From assembly GCF_947498635.1 (NCBI RefSeq), contig NZ_CANMKV010000025.1, forward strand, positions 1-64,000: a stretch of DNA of 64,000 bases, given 5' to 3'. The stretch is from an uncultured Microbulbifer sp. GTDB taxonomy: Bacteria; Pseudomonadota; Gammaproteobacteria; Pseudomonadales; Cellvibrionaceae. The position numbers and the translations under genes were made by a program. The notes under the pieces are model-generated. The model ran no database searches and was not told the origin of the DNA. It worked only from the letters and a program-made list of their open reading frames with translations. Of this stretch, positions 37,370-46,890 are shown one piece after another (within the stretch, counting starts at the first letter, position 1; the number at the start of each line of letters is the position of its first letter).

Positions 37370-38690
37370 TTAACAGCAAAAGCCAACCAGCAATGCACTC
37401 ATCTCTACAGGCCACAATGTAATTGTATTATTTAAAGTGAATGTTAGAATCTCACTAAGAGGGATCAAGAGTACCCCAATGCTAGTGAGTAGCAGCAGCT
37501 CTCGCGCGGCAATAACTGGCCTGCGAAAAAATGACCAGAAAATCGCAACCATAAAACCTGCATAATACGCCGCGTGCTGCCAAAACCCGATATCAACTTG
37601 CCAGTGCGGTAGCCATTTAGCCGCAAGTATACACATCGCAAAACCTAAAACTGTACCCAAACAAACTCCCACGGTAAGCCTCGTCATAGGAACAGAAGCG
37701 TTGACTTGTGCAGGAATACACTCCCTATCCCTGTGCTTTCTGCGCCGGAATTTAATCCACAAAAGATTTCCCGATAAAAATATCAACGCCCCCATAATCC
37801 CCAGTGAGAAATAAATCCAACGCACCGGCTTACTGCCAAAACTGCCAAAATGGAAAATAAACAAGCTCACAACTATCCCGCTATAGCCATTTACATGGTT
37901 GGGCAAAATACTGCTATAGGGCACTTGTGCAGTAAATGGGTTATCCACCGCATAGGCATACTCCGCACCTCGAACAATGTAGCCCTCGATAGGACCACCT
38001 ATCCGGATACGTGGGTTGGTGCTATCCAGATTCATAAAAATAATCACCGCCAACTGGAATTCAGGCTCTCTCGCCTGAACTGCGCGCTCCAACTCAGCAA
38101 TGGTTGCCAGATCGCTGGGAGACCTGACCTTCTGGGCCGGGGGCCGTGTGAACATGGCAATATCGCCATAAACTACTAATTGTAAGGCTTCGAAAAGAGG
38201 GTCATAAAAAGCAAACACAAAAGCAGTAAAATCGATCAGCAGATGAAATGGCAGCGCAGTGATACCCTATACATTGTGGAAAGCCAACCAATCCCTGAAC
38301 CAAGTCGGCAGGAATATAACAAGCTCAGAAATCAGTGCCGTAAAATACAGTGCGGAAACCACACCCAAGACATAAGTGACAATCGCATCGTGCCCATCAC
38401 CACCAGGGATGCCTTCGTGCGGTGTAGATAGTCAAAGAAATCTCCAACCCTGGAGAGTAAGAATTTTTCAGTTAACAGCTGGCCTTTTTCATCTTTACTC
38501 GCAAACCAACATGTCGATTGATGGGTTTACGGATCCACCTGCTCCCAGCTAAGTGGTGCCGCCTGTGCACCAGAGCTGGGTAAATACACGGTCAAACGCT
38601 TGGCAGCCTGGAGAAATTTCCGCAATACATCCTGAATAAGATTGTCATAAAGATCACGGGACACACTCGACAATATAGATTCAGGTTGCT
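37370..38690 (-). pseudogene. PepSY-associated TM protein (iron-uptake type), multiply broken
   Basis: The 3' part is open from about 38218 to 37370 and shows a periplasmic segment and four membrane helices (VVSLFIFHFGSFGSKPVRWI, YFSLGIMGALIFLSGNLLWI). Upstream, the family can be followed through three breaks. YVLGVVSALYFTALISELVI and LPTWFRDWLAFHNV end at a TAG at 38267-38269. GGDGHDAIVTYVLG is out of frame with DFFDYLHRTK. A TAA sits at 38527-38529, before which QDVLRKFLQAAKRLTVYLPS can be read from about 38690. The first membrane helix and start are missing. Intact relatives accompany TonB-dependent siderophore receptors and are thought to take part in iron release. The neighbouring receptor fragment on the plus strand supports this. 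Confidence 0.82.
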
Positions 38691-38719
38691 CTTGAACATC
38701 GTATCAGTGCGCTCAAAGG

Positions 38720-39385
38720 TTGTAGCGCCGCGGGCGGGGGCACTGTACTTTAATGTGGGTAATTACTATTACTACGATGAGGAAACGGTCAATACCTATG
38801 AGATCAGTGGACGCAGTACTTTAGCCAATGGCGATATCAATCTCAGCGGAAATATATTCTACAACGACGACCCCGGTTACCGGGCCTTGAGTTCCTCCAA
38901 AGTCATTATCAATAGAGAGAAAATTGAAACTTATGGCGCTGAGCTTGAAGCCATTGCTATGCCTCACACGCAGCTTGAGATAAGGGCAGGATTAGGATTA
39001 CTGGAAAGTGAGATCATTGATGCCGGAGAAAGCTATTCGGATACCGATGGTAACGAATTGAACTCCGCACCTGGATTAACTGCAAATCTTGGTGTCCGAT
39101 ACTGGCATCAGCGATGCCTTCAGCATTGGCCTCTCTGCCAATTATATTGGAAAATACTATGGAGATTTCACCAACACCGAGGAGCGTATCACCGGGGATT
39201 ACGCCGTAGCAAGATTCAATATCAATTTTGAGCAAGACAACTGGTTTATCGCTGGATTTATCAATAACGCCTTCGATGAAGATGCGCAGGTAAGCCGAGA
39301 GCCTGTCGGCGGACGCTACCCTCAAGGCTATGCCGCTATTGTCGATCCCCGTAATCTTGGGTTCTCTATTACCTGTCACTTCTAA
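38720..39385 (+). pseudogene. TonB-dependent receptor, C-terminal fragment, frameshifted
   Basis: The first frame reads AGALYFNVGNYYYYDEETVN, TYEISGRSTLANGDINLSGN and IETYGAELEAIAMPHTQLEI through TANLGVRYW, then shifts. From about 39100 another frame continues ISDAFSIGLSANYIGKYYGD, FTNTEERITGDYAVARFNIN and ends with GFSITCHF, a typical aromatic outer-membrane beta-barrel C-terminus. Only the last 220 or so residues of a receptor of 700-800 are left; plug, TonB box and signal are gone. One base near 39100 would restore the frame. Substrate cannot be told, though the adjacent PepSY remnant suggests a ferric siderophore. Confidence 0.85.
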
Positions 39386-39570
39386 CATAGTGTGGACAGA
39401 TACCTAAAGCAGGGCCACAAGGAGCCTGGTTTTAGGTATCTTGGTAGCATTGAGACCAGGTGAGACCTGAGAGCGCCCAACTAGAAACCAGCTCTTTAAG
39501 AGAGCCTGATAAAAATATCGACCCCATACTCGCCATGCCAAGACATGAACATCGTTATTTTAAATACCAC

Positions 39571-40122
39571 TCAATCGACAGGACAGACCTTCTCTAGCGA
39601 CGTGGTAAATGCCCGTTTCATAAACGCGAACTGCTCATTGCTTTCCATATGCTTACTCAGTGAATTTCTAGCAGAAAGAAAACGCTTCTTCTCCTCTTCC
39701 GTCATACCCTCATGATACAGGTACAATCTTTCAACCGGCTTCATCGCGTTTTTTTCACTTCGATAAAATGGATCATCGGACATTGCCAAATCGACTTTAT
39801 CCCGAATCGAACCATCCTGCATAATTTGAACAGACACACTGGGTACAAAATTAGCTATTGGTCCCTTGATATTTAACACTTCTGGATTTAATTCATTCAG
39901 CTTTTTAGCAATATACACTTTCAGCTTGTTATTTCTAACCTCCAGCTTCACAAAGGGTTTTATTGTTTTAAATTTCCCTCTATCTTCTTCAAACAACTGC
40001 ACAGACGCCTCCAGCATCACCAGGCTCTGGGTATTCAGAAAACGCTCATACTCCTCCAACTGGCAGGATGCTTGCACGCACTGACAAAAAAGAAAAGCGA
40101 AAATCAGGGCTGGTATTTTCAT
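39571..40122 (-). CDS. Hypothetical secreted protein
   Basis: A 183-aa protein starting MKIPALIFAFLFCQCVQASC: a signal peptide that could be cut after QAS or, less likely, processed as a lipoprotein. The mature part is highly charged, with no membrane segments, and has three cysteines including one near the C-terminus (LEKVCPVD) that may pair with the N-terminal one. I recognise no family. It stands alone between the broken receptor and the GST gene. Codon use and a clean start suggest that it is a real gene. Confidence 0.65.
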   Translation of the reverse strand: MKIPALIFAFLFCQCVQASCQLEEYERFLNTQSLVMLEASVQLFEEDRGKFKTIKPFVKLEVRNNKLKVYIAKKLNELNPEVLNIKGPIANFVPSVSVQIMQDGSIRDKVDLAMSDDPFYRSEKNAMKPVERLYLYHEGMTEEEKKRFLSARNSLSKHMESNEQFAFMKRAFTTSLEKVCPVD

Positions 40123-40391
40123 TGTCTGAATAATTATCCTTAATATTTAAATACTGTACGCCCAACTCCATCGGGCGAGCTTTTTATATACCCCAATCCA
40201 TTTTAGTCGTCTTTTTGTCTGGGACATTCTATCGGTTCACATTTGAGGATTTCTCCGCAAAAAATTCGCAACCTCCTTCTTTTTCCTGGCTAAATACGCC
40301 ACCCAGAAATATAAACTGTTAGATGGTAACTGTCCTGTCATCGATAAAGCCATTAACCCCTTTTAAGAGGATGAAGAGGGCTATACGGCAT

Positions 40392-41048
40392 CTATCGGTA
40401 GTCATTAAGAATAACTGGCGGCAGGTCTCTCGCTGCAGACATCCACTCCTCCACACTCTCCCTACTCAAAAGCCTCATTATCCATTGATGTGTGAGTGGC
40501 CAAGAATGAACTTGGGGGGAATGGCTATAAATCCTGATTACGGTTGGCACCAGCGCTAAATCTGCCAGAGATAAGTCTCCATACAAATAGGGACCACCAC
40601 CCTGTACAAGCTCTTGCTCCAAAAACCTAAAAAGCCGCTTTGTATCATTGTGCTCTTCATCCGTCATTGGGCGAGTCTCGGGATAAAAGGCACTTTCGAA
40701 GGAAAGACGGGGGCAAAGCCCGGAGAGTCCCCCGTGCTGCCAACTTAACAGGGAGCGCGCTCTTGCTCTCAGTAAAGCGTGCGCCGGTAACAAGCCTCCA
40801 CCACTGATGTCGTTGGCGTACTCCATAATCGCCAGGGAATCAAAAATCGCACACCCATCATCAATCAATACCGGCACCGATGCAGAAGGTGAAAATTCAG
40901 TAATTCTCTGCAGATTATCGAACCTCTGCGGCCTGCGAATATCAACCACCCGCTCTTTAAATTCAATACCAGCTTCTCTTAAAGATAGCCAGGCACGAAA
41001 TGCCCAACTGGAGGCATTTTTAGTACCGGTGTATAAGATCCTTTCCAT
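40392..41048 (-). CDS. Glutathione S-transferase family protein
   Basis: A 218-aa cytosolic GST. The N-terminal thioredoxin-fold domain begins ILYTGTKNASSWAFRAWLSL with Ser residues at the catalytic position, then SASVPVLIDDGCAIFDSLAI (the cis-Pro and the Glu/Asp-Ser glutathione site, here DS). The C-terminal helical domain contains YLYGDLSLADLALVPTVIRI, matching the GST N-capping motif. It would conjugate glutathione to electrophiles or act as a reductase; substrate unknown. It is a single gene with no close operon partners. Confidence 0.9.
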   Translation of the reverse strand: MERILYTGTKNASSWAFRAWLSLREAGIEFKERVVDIRRPQRFDNLQRITEFSPSASVPVLIDDGCAIFDSLAIMEYANDISGGGLLPAHALLRARARSLLSWQHGGLSGLCPRLSFESAFYPETRPMTDEEHNDTKRLFRFLEQELVQGGGPYLYGDLSLADLALVPTVIRIYSHSPQVHSWPLTHQWIMRLLSRESVEEWMSAARDLPPVILNDYR

Positions 41049-41241
41049 ATTGTGTCCTTAAAATGTTATGAAAGAGACTTTACAACACGCTAAATATCTA
41101 ACCGCACCAGCGTCTCAGTAGCGTTGCGGTCTGCTTTAGCTCTACTAACTGTTTAAGCTCAACTTACATTGGCAATCAAATTATGAATAGAATCAATCCC
41201 AAGGGATGAAATTGTCACAGAAGTAAAATAACTAGATTATA

Positions 41242-41269
41242 AAAAAGCCCGGCAACTGCCGGGCTTTTT
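41242..41269 (-). terminator. Intrinsic terminator after the M49-like gene
   Basis: AAAAAGCCCGGCA (41242-41254) pairs with TGCCGGGCTTTTT (41257-41269), a near-perfect 13-bp inverted repeat. It lies 23 nt past the stop of the minus-strand peptidase gene and gives a T-run on that strand. Confidence 0.88.
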
Positions 41270-41291
41270 CAAAAGAATCACTCGATAGAGT

Positions 41292-43010
41292 TTATTTCAG
41301 CCCAAGTACTTCTTTACCCTGAATAAAGGTGACATCAACCGGGATATTCGCCTCAGCCAGTCGATCGAGATCGCCTTGTAACTCCGGGCCAATTACCCCT
41401 TTCTCCGCCAGCAGCGTTTTGGCCTGCTCGTAGTTACCATCTCCCTGAATAGTAAGGATTAGACGAGAGAGGTTTGTCATAGCCTGCTGCATTTTTTCAA
41501 AATCTACGCTGTACTGCCCACTCTCTGGATCACGGCTAAAAGCGCCCTGCTCCTTAAAGAAGTTGAAGCGCATCATATTGGCTTTACCATGCGCGCTGGC
41601 AGCACCAAAGCGAACACTACGGAAGATACCGGCGAGGAAGGTGACATAGTTGTCCATCAACGCACCCTCATCAAGTTCTCCCTTTTCATGCAGACGGGTC
41701 ACCATATACAGGCCGAGAATATCCGCTTTGCCTTCTTCAAGGGAGGAGGAGGTTTCTTTCAATACCTGACGAACGTTATCACCACCCGTCACCGTTTTCT
41801 TAATACCAAGGCCATGGGCTACCTCATGGAACATGGTATTGGCAAAGAAGGCGGGGAAGGTAATGTGCTTGCGCTGAGCCGGGGTAATCAAGACTTCACT
41901 GATGGGCACCAGGATCTTATCGAATTTCGCCCGCATTGCATTTTTCAGCTGTAGGCGACGCGTCCCTTTGGCCAACTGGACTTCTTCATCATTGGGCAGG
42001 TTGATGGCGATGGTCTTGGAACCCGCATTACTATGGCCGGCGTAGTAAAGCACATCGTAAGCATTCAGGTCGGAGTCGGTACCGGGCTCTTCGGATTTGT
42101 ACTTGTCCTCTACCGGCAGGCCTTTCTGTAACTCCGGTAGTAATGCGGCAAACTTAGCCAGCTTTTCACTCCACTCTTTATCCTTGAGGAGTACGTAGGA
42201 CTCATAAGCGGTACGATAGGCGAACATCTGGTCTTCATAGTTTTCAATGGGGCCGATCACTACATCGATTGCATTTTCCTTCATATCCATCCAAGCCATA
42301 TCACTGGGACGGAAATCATCGGTAAGTAATGCGTCTGCACGCATGGTCAGGTAATTGGCAAATTCTTTATTTTCTGCCAGCGCGGCGGCCTGACGCAGGA
42401 TATCCGCAGCTTTTTTCAGATCGGCATTGTAAGCTTTGCTGTAGGGAATCAGCTCCAGCTTGCCGGCATCATTACGGCGCACCAGGGAATAGAGGCCGTC
42501 TTTTCCCGGTTGGTCCCAGTTTTCAAATTCTTCACGGGTCATGTCCGCCGGGTAAAAATTGGCGCCCAGAGGCTTGGGTCCGTAGCCTGTAATAAAGGGC
42601 TTGTTGTCATTGAGGCGGTCCCAGGGGCCGTAATTGATATCGGCAAACTTGCGTGCACGGTTGTCCTCAATATCCGGCAGGAGTACTTCTGCCGGGCCAT
42701 AGGACTGCAACCAGAACAGGCGGTCCATAACCTGGCTGGCGTCGATGAGCAGACCGATCATCTTGCGCTGATTCTCGGTGAGATCACTCATATCCGCGGT
42801 GAGCTCTACCGGTACATAGATATCAAAACGTTTGTTGGCGTTTTCAATGGTTTGCCCTGCGGGAGGCGCGACCGTCTCGGATTCAACAATCTGTGCCTCC
42901 GCTTCGTCATTGGAGATTTCCTCGGCCTGCTTGTCTTTACTACAGCCACCCACCAGCGCCAGGGCTAGCAGCGCGGCAGCGATTTTGGTGGTGTGAAAGG
43001 GAATGGTCAT
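41292..43010 (-). CDS. M49-like (dipeptidyl-peptidase III type) zinc peptidase lipoprotein
   Basis: A 572-aa protein with a lipoprotein signal (MTIPFHTTKIAAALLALALV then GGC, Cys23). The catalytic region has HEVAHGLG near residues 395-402, with two His ligands and the Glu base, and EEGKAD near 425-430 supplying the third ligand. Domain layout resembles bacterial dipeptidyl-peptidase III relatives, which cut dipeptides from oligopeptide N-termini. Canonical DPP III has a six-residue HExxGH motif; this one has the five-residue HExxH form. The lipid anchor places it in the periplasm or on the outer membrane, unlike cytosolic eukaryotic DPP III. It is closed by a strong terminator. Confidence 0.88.
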   Translation of the reverse strand: MTIPFHTTKIAAALLALALVGGCSKDKQAEEISNDEAEAQIVESETVAPPAGQTIENANKRFDIYVPVELTADMSDLTENQRKMIGLLIDASQVMDRLFWLQSYGPAEVLLPDIEDNRARKFADINYGPWDRLNDNKPFITGYGPKPLGANFYPADMTREEFENWDQPGKDGLYSLVRRNDAGKLELIPYSKAYNADLKKAADILRQAAALAENKEFANYLTMRADALLTDDFRPSDMAWMDMKENAIDVVIGPIENYEDQMFAYRTAYESYVLLKDKEWSEKLAKFAALLPELQKGLPVEDKYKSEEPGTDSDLNAYDVLYYAGHSNAGSKTIAINLPNDEEVQLAKGTRRLQLKNAMRAKFDKILVPISEVLITPAQRKHITFPAFFANTMFHEVAHGLGIKKTVTGGDNVRQVLKETSSSLEEGKADILGLYMVTRLHEKGELDEGALMDNYVTFLAGIFRSVRFGAASAHGKANMMRFNFFKEQGAFSRDPESGQYSVDFEKMQQAMTNLSRLILTIQGDGNYEQAKTLLAEKGVIGPELQGDLDRLAEANIPVDVTFIQGKEVLGLK

Positions 43011-43082
43011 ATCGCTCTGCCTATCTTTTTTTGTGTCGGCGCCACATTAGTCCGGCTGCGCACATTTATCAAGATAGGGCCC

Positions 43083-44915
43083 TCAAGGGCCGACAAACTG
43101 AGGAGCCTCTGGACTTTCCTCCCCCATAACCGGCGTGCGTTCCTGTTGCTGCATACGCCACAACATTGCGTAGTGGCTGTCTTGCTCCAGTAGCTGACCG
43201 TGGGAGCCCTGCTCCACAATCCTGCCCTGATCCATCACTAAAATTTTATCCGCATCCACAACCGTGGAGAGGCGATGGGCAATCACCAAGGTGGTTTGCT
43301 CGCGGGCAATCTCCTGTAAAGAGGCGACAATACCGCGCTCAGAACGGCTGTCTAGAGAGGAGGTGGCTTCATCAAATATCATAATTGGTGGTTTTTTGAG
43401 CAGGGCCCGCGCTATGGCAACCCGTTGTTTCTCGCCACCGGAAAGCTTGAGACCTCGCTCCCCCACCAGGGTATCCACCCCCTGGGGAAGCTGCTCAACA
43501 AAATCTGCCAGCTGGGCATGGCGAATTGCAGCCATCACCTCTTCATCGGTGGCATCCACCCGTCCATAGCGCACATTCTCTCGGATCGATTGATTGAACA
43601 GCACCGCATCCTGGGGCACCACACCAATAGCGCGGCGCAGGGATTCCTGGCTGATGCTGCGTATATCCTGCCCATCAATACGGATAGCACCACCACTGGC
43701 GTCATAGAAGCGAAACAACAACTTAAACAAGGTGGACTTACCAGCCCCGCTGGCCCCCACAATGGCGACTTTCTGGCGCGGCAGTACTGAAAAGCTCACC
43801 TGACTGAGAATCTCGCGGCTATCGTTGTAGCCAAACTGTACGGCTTCAAAATCAATACGGCCTTCCCTCACCTGCAAGCTGGGCGCCCCAGGGGTATCCG
43901 CCACAGCCGGTTTCACCGTAAGCAGTGAAAACATTTTCTCGATATTGGCAAGTGCACCTTTCATTTCCCGATAGACAAAGCCGAGAAAATTTAGCGGGAT
44001 AAATATCTGCATCATAAAGGCGTTGACCAGGACAAAATCGCCTATCGTCATCTTTCCTTTGACCACACCCATAGCAGCAAGGACCATGGCGGCACACATA
44101 GCAATGGCAATAATCAGAGCCTGGCCGGTATTCAGACTAAACAACGACAAGCGATTCTTGCGCCGGGCCCGCTCCCATACCGCCAGCTCGCGATCGTAGT
44201 GGCTCGATTCATGCCTTTCATTAGCGAAATACTTCACCGTCTCATAGTTGAGCAGACTGTCTACCGCACGGCTGCTGGCTTGGGACTCCGCTTCGTTGAG
44301 CGCCCTGACAAAACGTGTACGCCACTCAGTAGCGACAACAGAAAAACTGATATAAACAACCACGGCAGACACAACAACCAGAGCAAATACACCACTGTAA
44401 TTCCACCAAAGCAGTCCTGCGACCATGGCGATTTCCACCAGGGTCGGCACAATATTAAATACCATAAAGCGCATTAGAAAGCCGATGCCACTGTTACCGC
44501 GCTCAATATCCCTGGACAACCCCCCGGTGCGGCGGTCCAGGTGAAAATCTAGGTCGAGTTTATGCAGATGCTGAAAAACCTCCAGTCCAACCCGACGCTG
44601 GGCACGCTCAGTCACACGACCAAAGATCGTATCCCGCAACTCTCCGAATAGGGTGCTGGAAAATCGCACCGCACCATAGGCCAGCAAAAGCCCCAATGGC
44701 AGGGCCACGGCCTGGGCCAGGCCTCCTACGTTATCCAGGTCATCGACTATGTGTTTAAGAATAAACGGCAGAGTGACACCGGCGACCTTGGCGCCGATCA
44801 GGCACAAGAGTGCAAGGGCCACAGCGCGGCGAAATTCAAGCAAATAGGGGAAGAGTGTCTTCAGCGCACCCCAGTGCACCTCATCCAGAGAAACGGTGGA
44901 CTTAGGTCTCGGCAT
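43083..44915 (-). CDS. Atm1-type ABC exporter (fused permease and ATPase)
   Basis: A 610-aa half-transporter. Six membrane helices in the first 330 residues (AVALALLCLIGAKVAGVTLP, FILKHIVDDLD) include the motif RTGGLSRDIERGNSGIGFLM, characteristic of the Atm1/HMT group. The ATPase has Walker A GASGAGKSTLFKLL, signature LSGGEKQRVAIARALL, Walker B IMIFDEATSSLD and the switch His in VIAHRLST. Atm1 relatives export glutathione-based compounds linked to iron-sulfur cluster supply or heavy metals; the dimer works in the inner membrane. It is 72 nt upstream of the M49-like gene on the same strand and could be cotranscribed with it. Confidence 0.93.
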   Translation of the reverse strand: MPRPKSTVSLDEVHWGALKTLFPYLLEFRRAVALALLCLIGAKVAGVTLPFILKHIVDDLDNVGGLAQAVALPLGLLLAYGAVRFSSTLFGELRDTIFGRVTERAQRRVGLEVFQHLHKLDLDFHLDRRTGGLSRDIERGNSGIGFLMRFMVFNIVPTLVEIAMVAGLLWWNYSGVFALVVVSAVVVYISFSVVATEWRTRFVRALNEAESQASSRAVDSLLNYETVKYFANERHESSHYDRELAVWERARRKNRLSLFSLNTGQALIIAIAMCAAMVLAAMGVVKGKMTIGDFVLVNAFMMQIFIPLNFLGFVYREMKGALANIEKMFSLLTVKPAVADTPGAPSLQVREGRIDFEAVQFGYNDSREILSQVSFSVLPRQKVAIVGASGAGKSTLFKLLFRFYDASGGAIRIDGQDIRSISQESLRRAIGVVPQDAVLFNQSIRENVRYGRVDATDEEVMAAIRHAQLADFVEQLPQGVDTLVGERGLKLSGGEKQRVAIARALLKKPPIMIFDEATSSLDSRSERGIVASLQEIAREQTTLVIAHRLSTVVDADKILVMDQGRIVEQGSHGQLLEQDSHYAMLWRMQQQERTPVMGEESPEAPQFVGP

Positions 44916-45036
44916 AATCGGTTCCGGAAGGGAAAATTGGCGCCTATTATAAATAGACGGAAAGACTTATATAGATGCTCAACCGCATATGCCCGCAGGA
45001 CTCCCTCCCCAGAACCGACTACCTAATCACCAGACC

Positions 45037-45825
45037 TCAGACCTTAGCCACCAAACCGCCATCCACATTAATCGTATCCGCGGTAATAAAACGGGAGTCC
45101 TCAGAGGCCAGAAAGACGGCAGCATTGGCTACATCAAGAGGATAACCAGGCCCCTGTAGCATTTGCGCGGGTTCAAGTACGCTGGAAAAAATATGTTTGC
45201 CCTGCGGGGAAGTCACCGTCTGTGTCAATATCTGCCCCGGCCTTAAGCAGTTGGCACGAATATTATGACGGGCACCAATCCCTGCTATGTAGCGGGTAAA
45301 CGCCTCCACTCCCGCCTTGGAGGCATAATAAGAAGCAGAGGGCAGAAACCCAACCTGATCCAGCTGGCTATCGGTAGGGGCACTGAGTGCCGCGAGAGAA
45401 GAAATATTGATGATGGCGCCACCCCCGGCGCCTATCAAATAGGGCCACACCGCCTTGCACATTAGAAAAACACCCGTCAGGTTTACCCTGAAGACGTCCT
45501 CCCACTCCTGCAAAGGCTCCTCAGGGAACATCTCGGCTGCACCGGTACCCGCACTGTAAAACAGTATATTGATGCCGTCATAACAACCAACCACCTCGGA
45601 AACTGCTTTTGTAACCGCTGAAGTGCCTGTTACATCACAGGGGATATAGGTCGCATCACCGCCAGACGATCGAATAGCCCGCTCAACCGTTTTCCCTTCC
45701 AGCTCTCTCCGCGCCAGAATAGCGACCTTGGCCCCCTCTTCAGCAAAGCGATGGGCCGTGCTTTCACCAATACCCTCATTGCCTCCGACGACTATGGCGA
45801 CCTTGCCTTGAAGTTTTCCTGACAT
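45037..45825 (-). CDS. Short-chain dehydrogenase/reductase
   Basis: A 262-aa NAD(P)-dependent oxidoreductase from MSGKLQGKVAIVVGGNEGIG. Cofactor loop is GGNEGIGE (GxxxGxG), followed by LFYSAGTG (NAG variant), the catalytic Ser in IINISSLAALSA, and YxxxK in SASYYASKAGVEAFTRY. The C-terminus FITADTINVDGGLVAKV is typical of classical SDRs. The frame continues 32 codons upstream, but the ATG at 45825 has GGAG 10 nt before it and is the family start. Substrate unknown. Single gene. Confidence 0.92.
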   Translation of the reverse strand: MSGKLQGKVAIVVGGNEGIGESTAHRFAEEGAKVAILARRELEGKTVERAIRSSGGDATYIPCDVTGTSAVTKAVSEVVGCYDGINILFYSAGTGAAEMFPEEPLQEWEDVFRVNLTGVFLMCKAVWPYLIGAGGGAIINISSLAALSAPTDSQLDQVGFLPSASYYASKAGVEAFTRYIAGIGARHNIRANCLRPGQILTQTVTSPQGKHIFSSVLEPAQMLQGPGYPLDVANAAVFLASEDSRFITADTINVDGGLVAKV

Positions 45826-45921
45826 ACGAATAGAGCTCCAGAGAGAAAATAGGGTCTCACTCAGTTTAGTCGCACCCATGCCGGCAATGAGGTAGGCGGC
45901 ATGATGGATCACTTTTTTCAC

Positions 45922-46245
45922 TCAAAAAAACCCAGATTCAATGAGCTATATAGGCGCCCTAAAAAGGGGAATATATTGGACAGGCATTCTCGACATATCG
46001 CCTTTTTGTAATGGAACGTGATTCGCTTAATCTAACTTCACCAAGAACTGTAAAAATGCACTAAACATCTATTGTCCGTTTTTACATAATTAAAGAGGAA
46101 TCCCAAAAAAATAACCATATCGCGCCTTAAAACAGAACATAAGCTGAATTGAGCTAAGGGGGCATTAAGTCCTTGCCGCACCTTTCTTTTGACAATATGT
46201 GACTTACCCTTTTTTTGGTTTATACCCCACAAGCTGCCTCCACCC
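45922..46245. other. Intergenic, no gene
   Basis: A 74-codon minus-strand frame overlaps the end of the acetyltransferase gene but has no family features. I looked for an attC recombination site downstream of the acetyltransferase, since relatives occur as gene cassettes, and found none. Confidence 0.45.
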
Positions 46246-46890
46246 TTAATCGGCATGGACACTCACTCGTTTAAGCGCTGCGAGATCGCAACCCACTATA
46301 AGCTCTAGGTTTTCTGTGATTTTCTCTGCACTCCAATCCCACCAAGCAATATCTAATAGTGCATCAATTGTATTTTCATCAAAGCGATATTTAATGACCT
46401 TAGCTGGATTACCCACCACGATACTATAAGGCGGAACATCATTAGCCACCAAAGTCCTAGTACCTATAATGGCGCCACTGCCAATGGTTACTCCAGGCAT
46501 GATGGTCGCCTCAAAACCGATCCAAACATCATTGCCAACAAGAGTATTTCCTTTATAAGGCAGCAGGTCCGCAGCTGGCGCCCCTCTCTCCCAGCCATTG
46601 GAAAACAAATAAAAGGGGTAGGTCGAAAAACCAGACAGATTATGATTCGCCCCATTCATAACAAACTTTACGCCTTGCGCAATAGAACAGAACTTCCCGA
46701 TTAAAAGCTTATCTCCAATATGAGGGTGGTGATACAACACATTATGCTCAAACCTCTCAGGGCCTTGCACATCATCATAGTAGGTATAATCTCCAACTGA
46801 GATGTTTTCAGAGGTAATATAGTTCTTTAAATATCCCGTTCTTGGGAACCCTTTTCTGGGGCTTTTTTCTTCAGGGCTCGGACCTTTCAT
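46246..46890 (-). CDS. Vat/CatB-type xenobiotic O-acetyltransferase
   Basis: A 214-aa hexapeptide-repeat acetyltransferase. Diagnostic segments are GDYTYYDD, IGKFCSIAQGVKFVMNGANH with the catalytic His, FYLFSNGWERGAP, GNTLVGNDVWIGFEATIMPG and SIVVGNPAKVIKYRFDENTI, with AWWDWSAEKI near the end. This pattern is that of virginiamycin (streptogramin A) and CatB chloramphenicol acetyltransferases, which transfer acetyl from acetyl-CoA as trimers. Many chromosomal relatives have no proven drug substrate. GGAG lies 5 nt before the ATG at 46890, preferred over the frame start at 46917. Confidence 0.9.
   Translation of the reverse strand: MKGPSPEEKSPRKGFPRTGYLKNYITSENISVGDYTYYDDVQGPERFEHNVLYHHPHIGDKLLIGKFCSIAQGVKFVMNGANHNLSGFSTYPFYLFSNGWERGAPAADLLPYKGNTLVGNDVWIGFEATIMPGVTIGSGAIIGTRTLVANDVPPYSIVVGNPAKVIKYRFDENTIDALLDIAWWDWSAEKITENLELIVGCDLAALKRVSVHAD

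Noticed and set aside
45922..46245. Possible integron attC site after the CatB/Vat-like gene
   Set aside because: No RYYYAAC...GTTRRRY pair with the expected internal arms could be found on either strand.
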